From Nocardioides sp. HDW12B (GTDB lineage Bacteria > Actinomycetota > Actinomycetes > Propionibacteriales > Nocardioidaceae): 64,000 nucleotides of DNA. This document shows, in pieces, positions 25,926 to 34,120 of this stretch; the first letter of the stretch is position 1, and each line of letters begins with the position of its first letter. The notes under the pieces are model-generated. The model was not told the DNA's origin. It did no database searches and saw only the letters and a program-made list of their open reading frames with translations. The position numbers and the translations under genes were made by a program. The stretch covers positions 2,852,001 to 2,916,000 of the forward strand of contig NZ_CP049867.1 in NCBI RefSeq assembly GCF_011299595.1. The letters are read 5' to 3'.

Positions 25926-26079
25926 CGCGTGCACGAGTGACGTTTCGCGCGTGCACGAGTGACGTTTCGCGCGTGCACGAGTGACGCTTCGCGCGTGCAC
26001 GACCGACGTCTCGCGCGTGCACGAGTGACGTCTCGCGCGTGCACAACCGACGTCTCGCGCCTGCAGAAAGGGCGTCTCG
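25926..26079 (-). repeat. Right array of 22-bp repeats, inverted relative to the left array
   Basis: Seven consecutive units of exactly 22 bases, starting at 25926, 25948, 25970, 25992, 26014, 26036 and 26058. The first two are identical (CGCGTGCACGAGTGACGTTTCG) and later ones drift to CGACGTCTCG ends. Read on the minus strand the array starts GACCCCCGCGAGACG, 19-33 bases past the azlD stop. Each unit contains the 8-bp palindrome CGTGCACG or a near copy. Confidence 0.92.
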
Positions 26080-26108
26080 CGGGGGTCGGAACGGTCGGAA
26101 CGGCGGGG

Positions 26109-26435
26109 TCAGGTGAGGGCGCGCAGCAGCGCCGTCACGGTGACCGCGACGGCCACCGCGAGGACGAGGGAACGCCCTCGCCAGAGGAGGACTCCGGCGA
26201 GGGCGACGCCCACGGTGTGGGCGCCCACCGACCAGCGCTGGCCGTCGGCGAAGGTCGAGGTCACCACAAGTGCCGCCAGCAGGGCGGCCGCCATCAGCGC
26301 GATGACCCGGCCGAACCAGGCCGGCAGGTCCCGACCTCCGAGCGCGACCGGGCCGGCGGCCTTGATGACGGCCGTCACGACCACGAGACCGAGGATCAGC
26401 CACCAGAGGGCGGCGCCCTGCACCGGCGGGCTCAT
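26109..26435 (-). CDS. azlD: AzlD family branched-chain amino acid exporter subunit
   Basis: A 108-residue membrane protein with three to four hydrophobic helices, matching AzlD in size. LWWLILGLVVVTAVIKAAGPVAL and ADGQRWSVGAHTVGVALAGVLL are typical segments. AzlCD pairs export branched-chain amino acids or related molecules. Its ATG overlaps the azlC stop by four bases (ATGA). Confidence 0.88.
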   Translation of the reverse strand: MSPPVQGAALWWLILGLVVVTAVIKAAGPVALGGRDLPAWFGRVIALMAAALLAALVVTSTFADGQRWSVGAHTVGVALAGVLLWRGRSLVLAVAVAVTVTALLRALT

Positions 26436-27163
26436 CGGGCCTCCCCGTAGCGGGTCAGCCCGAGCAGCGCGGCGGCCGCCGCGGCGAGGATCGGCACGCC
26501 CGGTGGCGTGAGGGGCACCAGCGCCAGCGCGATGACCGCGCCCAGCAGCGCCACCACCCGCGACCGCGCGTCGCGCAGCTCCGCGATCACGAGCCCGAGG
26601 AAGAACGTGGGGTAGACCGCGTCGAGACCGAAGCGCTCGACGTCCCCCAGCTGGTCACCGGCGAAGGCCCCGGTCGTCGTGCCGAGCACCCAGGTGAGGT
26701 ACTGCGGGGCGGTCGCCCCGAACAGCAGCCACCGGTCGAACGAGCCGTCGCGCCGGTTCGCCATGGCCCACGAGCTGTCGACGACCGCCTGGCCCTGTGC
26801 CGCGCGCGCCGGGGCCGAGCCGGGCAGCGACGGCGCCAGCGCGATCCCCATCGCGAGGAAGCGCGCGTTCATCAGCCCCGCGGCCGACACCGCGGCCCCG
26901 ACCCCGCCCCCGGCGACCACGATCGACAGCGCGGCGAACTGGGCGGACCCGGCGAAGACCAGCGCCGAGGTCGCCACCGCCTGCAGCGCGGAGAAGCCGG
27001 CCTGGCGCGCGAGCACGCCGAAGCTCAGCGACAGCACGAACCCCACGGCGGCGAAGGGCAGACCGCGGCGCACCCCGTCGCGGAAGGACTCCGCCCGCGT
27101 GAGGCCCGGCCCGGTCTCCCCGGGCGGCCCGTCCTCGTCGTCGCGGTCGGGTCCATCGGGCAC
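26432..27163 (-). CDS. azlC: AzlC family branched-chain amino acid exporter subunit
   Basis: A 243-residue membrane protein of the AzlC/YgaZ family. Characteristic segments are GLPFAAVGFVLSLSFGVLARQAGF, SALVFAGSAQFAALSI and MNARFLAMGIALAPSLPG, with a FDLDAVYPTFFLGLV-like stretch late. It is the large subunit and pairs with the overlapping azlD. The GTG at 27163 leaves a 28-residue hydrophilic N-terminal tail rich in Asp and Gly; other downstream starts are possible. Confidence 0.85.
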   Translation of the reverse strand: MPDGPDRDDEDGPPGETGPGLTRAESFRDGVRRGLPFAAVGFVLSLSFGVLARQAGFSALQAVATSALVFAGSAQFAALSIVVAGGGVGAAVSAAGLMNARFLAMGIALAPSLPGSAPARAAQGQAVVDSSWAMANRRDGSFDRWLLFGATAPQYLTWVLGTTTGAFAGDQLGDVERFGLDAVYPTFFLGLVIAELRDARSRVVALLGAVIALALVPLTPPGVPILAAAAAALLGLTRYGEAR

Positions 27164-27239
27164 GTCGGGAACGTTACCCGGCCGTCCCGACCGTTCGTCG
27201 CCCGGGACGGCTGGTCGCCGAGACGGCGGATACCGGTGA

Positions 27240-27255
27240 GTAGAACGAGTTCTAC
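27240..27255. promoter_or_regulatory. Palindrome TAGAAC-N2-GTTCTA, TetR/KstR-like operator
   Basis: GTAGAAC-GA-GTTCTAC is a perfect palindrome in the 251-base divergent region between azlC and the membrane/surface-protein operon. It fits the published KstR-type consensus TNNAACNNGTTNNA as I remember it. The TetR gene at 30903-31565 downstream of the operon is a candidate binder (inference). Confidence 0.5.
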
Positions 27256-27316
27256 CGCTGATTTTGCGTGTGACGCGGCATACCCACGGACGGATTTCGC
27301 AAACTACGATCTGTAA

Positions 27317-27331
27317 GTTACGCTCTGTAAC
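27317..27331. promoter_or_regulatory. Second inverted repeat, GTTAC-N5-GTAAC
   Basis: GTTAC-GCTCT-GTAAC, extended on the left by CTGTAA, in an AT-richer stretch 84 bases before the start of the membrane-protein gene. This local AT content marks the likely promoter. It may be a second operator. Confidence 0.4.
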
Positions 27332-27414
27332 AAGCCCGCCGGTGACGGTCGTCACCCGGGCGGATCGACACGGAGGGTGTCGGTCGCACTCATCCTCGAA
27401 GGGAGCGCGCCAGC

Positions 27415-28041
27415 ATGCGCACATCGTTGCTGGTCGGACTGAGCCTTGCCCTGACCGCCGCCGTGGCGGTCGTCGTGAGCTCGTTGTTCGACCTCCAGAT
27501 CGAGTCGGTGGCCCTGCTGGGCGCTGCGACGGGCGCCGTGCTGGCCCTCGTCCCCGACACCACCCCCCTGGCCCGCATGGGCGGTGCGCTCCTCGGCGTG
27601 CTGGCCTCGCTGGTCGGCTTCGCGCTCCGCGCCGCCGAGCTGCCCGACACCGCCGGCGGCCGTGCCGTCGCCGTCGTGGTGGTCATCCTGCTCTGCACCG
27701 TCGTCGCGGTCGTCAGCCGTCAGCGCATCGCGCTGTGGGCCCCGCTCCTGGGTGCGGCGGCCTTCGCCGGCGCCTACGAGCGGGTGTACGCCGTCGCGCC
27801 GGCCGAGCTGCCCGACACCGCCCTCACCACCGTCACCGCCCTGCTCATGGCGCTGGCCGTCGGATTCCTCGCCACCAGCTGGGCCGCCCCGCGTACCGAG
27901 CGCGGCACCCGCACCCCGACCACCGACCCGCGCCCGCCGGCGCGCCCCGGTGACGAGCACACCGAGCCCACCACCGACCTGGAGACCCTGCTGAACCGCG
28001 AAGCGGCCGGCACCGACGCCCGTATGGAGAACGCCCGATGA
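27415..28041 (+). CDS. Integral membrane protein coupled to the LxxG-repeat protein
   Basis: A 208-residue protein with about five hydrophobic helices in residues 1-158 and a hydrophilic, Pro/Thr/Asp-rich C-terminal tail of about 50 residues. I recognise no named family. GAATGAVLALVPDTTPLARMG and VSRQRIALWAPLLGAAAF connect helices. The ATG follows GAAGGGAGCGCGCCAGC. The stop overlaps the next ATG (ATGA), so it is made together with the 905-residue surface protein and may be its membrane partner or exporter (inference). Confidence 0.75.
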   Translation: MRTSLLVGLSLALTAAVAVVVSSLFDLQIESVALLGAATGAVLALVPDTTPLARMGGALLGVLASLVGFALRAAELPDTAGGRAVAVVVVILLCTVVAVVSRQRIALWAPLLGAAAFAGAYERVYAVAPAELPDTALTTVTALLMALAVGFLATSWAAPRTERGTRTPTTDPRPPARPGDEHTEPTTDLETLLNREAAGTDARMENAR

Positions 28042-30755
28042 GCCCCCGCCCCGTCTTCTTCCGTGCCGCCGCCGTTGCCGGCGCCGGCGCGCTCGGCCTC
28101 ATGGCCGTCGGCGGCCCCGCGGCCGCCGCGACCGGTGACGACCTCACCGTCGTCAACACCGAGACCGTCCAGGCCTACACCGACGCCACCGGCGAGGTGG
28201 AGGAGAGCCGCCTCTACGAGCAGCTCCACCTGACCGGCGAGGGCTCGACCAGCCTGGAGAACCCGGCCGTCGTCGAGGGCCTGCGCAACCTCGAGGGCTT
28301 CAGCGGCTTCGACACCGAGGACGGCGAGCAGTACCTCGAGCTCGACGTCGACGGCACCGAGGACGTCCGCACCGTCACCGACTACGAGGAGGACCTCCCC
28401 CTCGACATCTCGGTGACCTACACCCTCGACGGCAAGCGCGTCGAGCCGGCCGACCTCGTCGGCTCCACCGGCGACCTCGAGGTCGAGTACACCGTGGAGA
28501 ACGTCACCGAGCGCGTCCAGACCGTCTCGTTCGACGACGGCAAGGGCGGCACGACGACCGAGGACGTCCCGGTCTCCCTGCCCATGGTCGGCAGCCTCAC
28601 CACGGTCCTGCCGCCGTCCTTCCGCAAGGTCACCTCGGGCCAGGCCAACATGGCCGGCGACGGTCGTGGCAACATCAAGATGAGCTTCACGATGACGCTC
28701 GTGCCGCCGGTCGGCTCCGACACCGCTGTCTTCGGCTACACCGCCGAGATCCGCGACGCCGTCCTGCCGCGTGCCAGCGTCACCGCGCTGCCGGTGAACC
28801 CCATGGAGAGCCCCACCTTCAAGAGCGCGGGCGACTCGTACGCCGCCGGCGCCGCGACGGGTGCCGAACTCACCGACGGCGCCACGCAGATCGACTCGAA
28901 CCTGCTGCTGCTCCGTGACGGCGCCGGCAACCTGCTCGCCGGCCTCATCAAGCTGCGCGACGGCTCCGCCGAGCTGCAGGACGGCCTGCAGGGCAAGGCC
29001 GCCCCCGGTGCCGAGAAGCTCGCCGCCGGTGCTGACACCCTCCGCGCCGGGCTGCAGGACAAGGCCTACCCGGGCAGCCAGGAGCTGTTCGCGGGTGCCG
29101 ACCTGCTCCGTGCCGGTCTCCAGGACCGCGCGGTCCCCGGCTCGGAGAAGATCGCCGACGGCACCGCCGAGCTCGCCGGTGGCCTGACCGGCACCGCCGT
29201 CCCCGGTGCCAACAAGCTGGCTGACGGCTCTGCCGAGCTCGCCGACGGTCTCGGCCGCCTCGACGCCGGCGCCGGCAAGCTCGCCGGCGGCGCCGGCCAG
29301 GTCGCCGACGGTGCGACCTCGGCCGCGGCCGGTGGCGCCAAGCTGACCACCGGTCTGTCGCAGATCAGCGCCGGTCTCGGCCAGCTCGCCGCGGTCGACG
29401 GTCTCCCCGCCGCCGCGGTCGGCATCGACAAGCTGCAGGCGGGTGTCGACCTCGTGAACGCCGGGCTCGGCTCGGTGGAGAGCCCGACCAGCCTCATCGG
29501 CGGTCTCGCCCGGCTCGAGGGTGGCCTCTCCGCGCTCGTGACCGGTCAGGGCAACCTGGTCGCCGGTCTCGAGCAGTCCGCGACCAAGCTCCCCGCCGCG
29601 AAGGGCGGTGTCGACCAGGCCAAGGGTGCGGTCAACGGCGCCAGCGGCGCCATCGGTGGCGCCGTGGGCGACATCAACGCCGCTCGCGGCGTGCAGGAGT
29701 GCGCGGACGTCCCCGCGTGCGTCGACAACCTCGACGCCGCGCTCACCAAGCTGGGCAACGCCCAGGGTCTGCTCGGTGCCGCCGACGGTGCGCTCGGTGC
29801 GGTCTCCACCGGCCTCGGCGAGGCGCTCACCGGCCTGAACAGCCAGCTGCTGCCGGGTGCCCGTCAGATCGAGACCGGCCTGACCGACGCCAGGAACGGT
29901 GCGACCAGCGCCAAGAACGGCGCCCTGCAGATCAAGGGTGGCGTGGTCCAGGTCTCCGACGGCCTGGCTGCCCTGGAGATCGGAGTCACCAAGGCCGTCT
30001 CCGGCATCTCGGCCCTGTCCGCCGGCGCCAGCGACGCCTACACCGGCTCGCAGACCCTCAGCACCGGCCTGAACGCGCTCGGCGCCGGGGCCACCCAGGT
30101 CGCCGACGGTGCGGGCGAGCTCGCCCAGGGCGCGGGCGAGGCCAAGAGCGGCGCCAGCCGCATCGCGGCCGGCAACGCCACGCTGGCCGAGGGCCTGCTG
30201 ACCGCCTCGGTCGGCTCCGAGAAGCTCGCCGCCGGCACCCGCGAGCTGGCCGACAAGCTCGTCGAGGCCGCTGACGGCTCCGGCAAGCTGACCGACGGCG
30301 CCGAGAAGCTCTCCGACGGCCTCGGCGACGCCGCCGAGGGCTCCGGCAAGCTGGCCGACGGCGCCGGGGTGCTCTCCGACGGCCTGCAGGACGCCGCCGA
30401 GGGCTCCGGCAAGCTGACCGAGGGTCTCGGCACCGCCGCCGAGGGTGCGCCCAAGCTCGTCGACGGCGCCCAGCGCCTCTCCGACGAGGGCACCTCCAAG
30501 CTGGTCGAGGCCGGCGAGGACACCGCCGCGAAGTACGGCGTCATGTACGCCACGCTCGAGGCGGGCGCCGAGCGCGCGAAGGACGAGCGGATGATCGTCG
30601 GGGCCCCCGACGGTGCCGTCGGCCTGGCGGCGTACACCTTCGAGATCAAGGGCGAGGACGGCGAGGGCGGCCGCAACCTCACCCGCGGACTGGCGGCCCT
30701 CGGGCTGCTCTCCGCGGCCGGCGGGACGCTGTTCCTCCGCCGTCGCCTGGTCTGA
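28038..30755 (+). CDS. Surface-anchored LxxG heptad-repeat protein (YhgE/Pip-like repeats)
   Basis: A 905-residue protein. A signal peptide (residues 1-31, ending in a run of alanines) is followed by a non-repetitive beta-rich domain of about 240 residues. From about residue 280 to 830 it is built of heptad-like repeats of the form L-A-x-G-A-x-x-L-x-x-G (for example KLADGSAELADGLGRL), like the X-x-x-Leu-x-x-Gly repeats of YhgE/Pip proteins. The repeats are interrupted near residue 555 by a CADVPAC segment holding the two cysteines I can find. A C-terminal hydrophobic helix followed by RRR anchors it. Expected topology: long extracellular rod tethered at its C-terminus. Function unknown. Confidence 0.8.
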   Translation: MSPRPVFFRAAAVAGAGALGLMAVGGPAAAATGDDLTVVNTETVQAYTDATGEVEESRLYEQLHLTGEGSTSLENPAVVEGLRNLEGFSGFDTEDGEQYLELDVDGTEDVRTVTDYEEDLPLDISVTYTLDGKRVEPADLVGSTGDLEVEYTVENVTERVQTVSFDDGKGGTTTEDVPVSLPMVGSLTTVLPPSFRKVTSGQANMAGDGRGNIKMSFTMTLVPPVGSDTAVFGYTAEIRDAVLPRASVTALPVNPMESPTFKSAGDSYAAGAATGAELTDGATQIDSNLLLLRDGAGNLLAGLIKLRDGSAELQDGLQGKAAPGAEKLAAGADTLRAGLQDKAYPGSQELFAGADLLRAGLQDRAVPGSEKIADGTAELAGGLTGTAVPGANKLADGSAELADGLGRLDAGAGKLAGGAGQVADGATSAAAGGAKLTTGLSQISAGLGQLAAVDGLPAAAVGIDKLQAGVDLVNAGLGSVESPTSLIGGLARLEGGLSALVTGQGNLVAGLEQSATKLPAAKGGVDQAKGAVNGASGAIGGAVGDINAARGVQECADVPACVDNLDAALTKLGNAQGLLGAADGALGAVSTGLGEALTGLNSQLLPGARQIETGLTDARNGATSAKNGALQIKGGVVQVSDGLAALEIGVTKAVSGISALSAGASDAYTGSQTLSTGLNALGAGATQVADGAGELAQGAGEAKSGASRIAAGNATLAEGLLTASVGSEKLAAGTRELADKLVEAADGSGKLTDGAEKLSDGLGDAAEGSGKLADGAGVLSDGLQDAAEGSGKLTEGLGTAAEGAPKLVDGAQRLSDEGTSKLVEAGEDTAAKYGVMYATLEAGAERAKDERMIVGAPDGAVGLAAYTFEIKGEDGEGGRNLTRGLAALGLLSAAGGTLFLRRRLV

Positions 30756-30902
30756 CCCGGCCGGTCCGGGGCGCGGAACCCCCGCCGCGCCCCGGACCTC
30801 TCCCCCGACCTCCGCCGAGGTCACCCCGCTCCACCAAGGCGTCACCCCGCACGCCGACTCTCGTTAGACTCAGAACCGATCTCCACGATCACGGGGGAAC
30901 CC

Positions 30903-31565
30903 ATGGCAACAACCCGTATGTCCCACGACGACCGGAGCACGCAGCTCCTGGACGTGGCCGAGGCGCTCTTCACCACGCGCGGCTACGACAAGGTCTCGGT
31001 CGAGGACATCGCGCGCGGGGCCGGCGTCAGCCGGCCCATCGTCTACCAGCACTTCGGCAGCAAGGAAGGCCTGTTCCTCGCCTGCGCGATCCGCGCCCGC
31101 GAGGAGTTCGAGGCCTCGCTCACCGCGGCCCACCTCGCCTCGGACGGCGACCTGGCCACCTTCGTCGAGCGCGGGGGCAACCTGCTCTTCGACCTGCTCT
31201 TCGACCAACCGAGCCGGTGGGCGCTGCTGTTCAGCGGCGCCGTCGGCGAGAGCGGGGACCTGGCGGTCCAGCTGTCGCAGCTGCGGTTCTCCACCGTCGG
31301 CAAGCTCGGCCTCCTCGCGGGCGAGTACGCCCCCGGTCTCGACACAGAGGAGCTGCAGGCCTTCGCCAACGCCATCTCCGGCATCAGCGACTCCTTCTGC
31401 CGCTGGTCGCTGCACAACCCGGAGATCCCGCGCAGCCGCATCCTGGGCTACTACCGCGACTTCATCACCAGCGCGATCACCGCGGCACAGCTGCGCAGCG
31501 CCGAGCGTGCCCGGGCCCGCATCCAGGAGCGGGTCGTCGAGGAGCGGGCGCTCGCCGAGGGCTGA
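30903..31565 (+). CDS. TetR family transcriptional regulator
   Basis: A 220-residue TetR protein. The helix-turn-helix spans about residues 12-58 with VSVEDIARGAGVSRPIVYQHFGSKEGLF as core (read in parts). The C-terminal domain is typical in length. A GGGGGAAC sequence precedes the ATG. It lies 147 bases downstream of the LxxG-repeat surface protein gene and is the obvious candidate to regulate that operon through the palindromes upstream of 27415. It ends before a strong bidirectional terminator. Confidence 0.9.
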   Translation: MATTRMSHDDRSTQLLDVAEALFTTRGYDKVSVEDIARGAGVSRPIVYQHFGSKEGLFLACAIRAREEFEASLTAAHLASDGDLATFVERGGNLLFDLLFDQPSRWALLFSGAVGESGDLAVQLSQLRFSTVGKLGLLAGEYAPGLDTEELQAFANAISGISDSFCRWSLHNPEIPRSRILGYYRDFITSAITAAQLRSAERARARIQERVVEERALAEG

Positions 31566-31612
31566 GCGCTCCCGGCCTCCACGCCCGCCTCCGAGGCCGA
31601 CGACGTACGACG

Positions 31613-31650
31613 AAGGGGCCGACCCCGCCACGTGGCGGGGTCGGCCCCTT
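31613..31650. terminator. Bidirectional terminator hairpin
   Basis: AAGGGGCCGACCCCGCC and its exact complement GGCGGGGTCGGCCCCTT form 17-bp arms with an ACGT loop between the convergent TetR and M23 peptidase genes. A/T-ended arms on both sides let it work in both directions. Confidence 0.92.
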
Positions 31651-31727
31651 CTCGTCTCCTGCGTGCCAGGAGTGTCACCTACCGCACGCGAGAGGTGCCG
31701 GCGGAGCCGGCGGGCTGGTCGGGCCGG

Positions 31728-32459
31728 TCAGGGAGCGATGCCCTGGGCGGCCAGGAAGGACGCCGGGTCGACGGGCTGGTCGCCCTGGCGGATCTCCAGG
31801 TGGAGGTGCGAGCCGGTCACGTTGCCGGTCGCGCCGACGTAGCCGAGCACCTCGCCGGCCGAGAGCTGCTGGCCCTTGCTGACGCTCAGCTCGTTCTGGT
31901 GGCAGTACCACGCCTCGCTGCCGTCGGGCAGCGTGACGACGGTCTTGTAGCCGTAGGAGCCGTCGTAGCCGGCCTCGGTGACCACGCCGTCGGCGATGGA
32001 GCGGATCGGCGTGCCCGTCGGGGCGGCGAAGTCCAGCCCGGTGTGGCTGCTCGACCAGAGACCGCTGACGGACCCGAAACGCCCGGTGAGGTCGTAGCCG
32101 CTCACGGGGAGCACCCAGCGGACCTCCTCGCGGATCACCACGGGCGTGGCGACGGGCTGCGGCTCCTGGCTCACGGCGGGCACGACGCGGGTGCCCGAGC
32201 GGGACACGCGGGTGTCGCGGTCCAGGATCTTGTCGGCGATGGCGGGCCGCGCGGAGGCGCCCGAGACGCTCGAGGCCCCGGCGGAGCCGAGGTCAGAGCC
32301 CCCGAGGCCGCTCTTGGCCTCGATGACGGTGGATCCGACGGTGGCGGCCACTCCGGCGACCGGGTACTCACCTACGGCGACGGCAGCGGGGGCGGCGACC
32401 AGCGTGGTCACCACGGTCATCCCGAGCGTGCGCCTGATGGCGGTTCGACGTGTCGACAT
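31728..32459 (-). CDS. Secreted M23 family metallopeptidase
   Basis: A 243-residue exported peptidase. The signal peptide covers residues 1-30 (RRTLGMTVVTTLVAAPAAVA). The C-terminal LytM/M23 domain contains SSSHTGLDFAAPTGTPI and GSHLHLEIRQGDQPVDP, supplying the zinc-binding His/Asp and HxH motifs. Such enzymes cut peptidoglycan cross-bridges, or serve as activators when catalytically degenerate; here all the motif residues are present. No LysM or SH3 domain is seen. The linker is Ser/Ala/Gly-rich. Confidence 0.92.
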   Translation of the reverse strand: MSTRRTAIRRTLGMTVVTTLVAAPAAVAVGEYPVAGVAATVGSTVIEAKSGLGGSDLGSAGASSVSGASARPAIADKILDRDTRVSRSGTRVVPAVSQEPQPVATPVVIREEVRWVLPVSGYDLTGRFGSVSGLWSSSHTGLDFAAPTGTPIRSIADGVVTEAGYDGSYGYKTVVTLPDGSEAWYCHQNELSVSKGQQLSAGEVLGYVGATGNVTGSHLHLEIRQGDQPVDPASFLAAQGIAP

Positions 32460-32613
32460 AACGGAATGGGGTCCTCACCCCACGGTCCCTACCGACTTGT
32501 GTGCACGTACAGCGACCGACCTGGGCGGGTAGGGGACGTCGTTCCCGGGTGGCGCCTGGATCCGAGATCCGCTTGCTTTTGCAAGCAAGCAACTACTCCA
32601 GTACGCCACATCA

Positions 32614-32639
32614 GCGCCCTCGTCTCAAATCGAGGGCGC
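32614..32639. terminator. Hairpin between the 57-residue gene and the peptidase gene
   Basis: GCGCCCTCG and CGAGGGCGC form perfect 9-bp arms around an 8-base loop. It lies about 100 bases past the stop of the minus-strand small gene and 155 bases upstream of the peptidase, so it could terminate the former or structure the latter's leader. A smaller GCTTGC-TTTT-GCAAGC hairpin lies at 32571-32586. Confidence 0.5.
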
Positions 32640-32742
32640 AATTCGTGACCGAGACCACGTCGAACCCGTGGCCCCGGTCACGCCCGCCGCGGTCCGCGCC
32701 CGCCCGGTCGCCCGGGCGCGTACGTCGACCCGCGTGCGTCGT

Positions 32743-32916
32743 TCAGCGCTTGCGCAGCTTGCCGAGGGCCGTGCGGACGCCGCGGCCGATGGCCTCGTCC
32801 TGCGTGCGGCCCCCGCGCGAGCCTGCGGCTCCGGCGTGTCCGGTCGGGCCGGCGGGGCGTCCGCCGGCTCGGCGTCCTCCCGCGAACCGTGAGACCAGCT
32901 GGCTGAGTGCTCCCAT
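32743..32916 (-). CDS. Small basic protein of 57 residues
   Basis: A short open frame with a strong Shine-Dalgarno (GGAGGG, 7 bases before the ATG at 32916). It reads MGALSQLVSRFAGGRRAGG at the N-terminus, a Gly/Arg/Ala-rich middle, and ends in VRTALGKLRKR. It contains ten or more arginines and no acidic cluster, so it may bind nucleic acid or membrane. I do not recognise the family. The good ribosome-binding site and the amphipathic ends argue for a real gene rather than chance. Confidence 0.55.
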   Translation of the reverse strand: MGALSQLVSRFAGGRRAGGRPAGPTGHAGAAGSRGGRTQDEAIGRGVRTALGKLRKR

Positions 32917-33014
32917 GACGTGCTCCCTCCGAGTCGAGTGCGCCGGCGGCTCCGATCACCGCCCGACGAGGGACTGTGCCCCGTCGGGGACGGTTCACTC
33001 CTCCGTCCGCCCGA

Positions 33015-33872
33015 TCAGTCGCGCGGGACCAGCCCGAGCCGCTCGCCCTGCCGCGCCAGGGAGGCCACGACCTCGTCCTCGGAGCGGTCGGGCAGGCCCC
33101 AGATCGCGTGGGTGACGCCCGCCGCGTCCCACGCCGCCAGCCGCGCGGGGTCCGGCCGGCTGGTGGCGAGCACGTGGATCTCGGGCGCCCCGCCGCGCCC
33201 CGCCGCGCCCCACGCGTCCCGCAGCCGCCCGGCCTGTCCCTCGACGTCCTGCTGGCGCGGCGTGGTCATCCAGCCGTCGGCCGACCGGGCGATCCAGGCG
33301 AAGGTCTTCGGGCCGGCGTCGGCGCCGACCACGACCGGGACGTACGCCTGCACGGGCTTGGGGAAGGCCCAGGAGGCGCCGAAGGAGACGAACTCGCCGT
33401 CGTAGGACGCCTCGTCCTGGGTCCAGAGCGCGCGCATGGCCTCGACGTACTCGCGCAGGACCGTCCGCCGGCGCGGAGCGGGGACCCCGTGGTCGGCGAG
33501 CTCGTCGGTGTTCCACCCGAAGCCGGCGCCCAGCGTCACCCGTCCCCCGGAGAGGTGGTCGAGGGTGGCGACGGTCTTGGCGAGCGTGATCGGGTCGTGC
33601 TCGACCGGCAGGGCGACCGCGGTGGCGAGCCGGATGGTGGAGGTCACGGTGGCGGCGCTCGCCAGCGCCACCCAGGGGTCGAGCGTGCGGGCGTAGCGGT
33701 CGTCGGGGAGCGAGGCGTCCCCCGTGCCGGGGTGTGCGGCCTCCCGACGGACGGGGATGTGCGTGTGCTCCGGCACGTAGAACGTGGAGAAGCCGGCTCG
33801 CTCGGCGGCGCGGGCGGCGGCCGCCGGTGTGATGCCGCGGTCGCTGGTGAACAGCACGATCCCGTGCTCCAT
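33015..33872 (-). CDS. LLM class F420-dependent oxidoreductase
   Basis: A 285-residue TIM-barrel protein of the luciferase-like monooxygenase family. Typical segments are YVPEHTHIPVRRE, VALPVEHDPITLAKTVATLDHLSGGR (in parts) and GAGFGWNTDELADHG, with RSADGWMTTP late, all characteristic of the F420-dependent subgroup. Substrate unknown. The ATG at 33872 lacks a strong Shine-Dalgarno. The 248 bases upstream hold no visible gene. Confidence 0.9.
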   Translation of the reverse strand: MEHGIVLFTSDRGITPAAAARAAERAGFSTFYVPEHTHIPVRREAAHPGTGDASLPDDRYARTLDPWVALASAATVTSTIRLATAVALPVEHDPITLAKTVATLDHLSGGRVTLGAGFGWNTDELADHGVPAPRRRTVLREYVEAMRALWTQDEASYDGEFVSFGASWAFPKPVQAYVPVVVGADAGPKTFAWIARSADGWMTTPRQQDVEGQAGRLRDAWGAAGRGGAPEIHVLATSRPDPARLAAWDAAGVTHAIWGLPDRSEDEVVASLARQGERLGLVPRD

Positions 33873-34120
33873 CGGGGCCCCCTGGTGACGACGACACGTG
33901 CCGCCACCGTAGAGCACCGGCGCGCCGCGACGGCCGACCGGGGCGGGGGCACCGGAGCCGTCACGACGTACACCGCCGGACACGCGGTCGTCCCCTCCCA
34001 GAAGGCCGACCGCCGGGCGCTCTCCCGGGCGCCTCAGCCAGTGTGCACGGCGCACGACCGGCGGGACAGGCGCGCAGGGGCCGTTCGGCGCTGGTGCATC
34101 GGCACCACGCGCGAGGACCC

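Noticed and set aside
25152-26079. CRISPR array
   Set aside because: The units are contiguous with a 22-bp period and no unique spacers, and no cas gene is present.
27774-30845. Long open frame of 1023 codons on the minus strand
   Set aside because: It is antisense to the signal-peptide-bearing LxxG protein. Its repetitive Gly/Ala/Leu content is a mirror of those repeats in a high-GC genome, and it has no plausible start signal.
32460-32742. c-di-AMP (ydaO) riboswitch before the M23 peptidase
   Set aside because: The leader is long and structured, but I cannot find the conserved GGGGACCCA and GGTGAATC-type core elements. Only two simple hairpins are visible.
34088-34112. Hairpin downstream of the NarL-type regulator as a strong terminator
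   Set aside because: The only stem I find is GGTGC-ATCG-GCACC with a mismatch further out, too weak to call as a feature.
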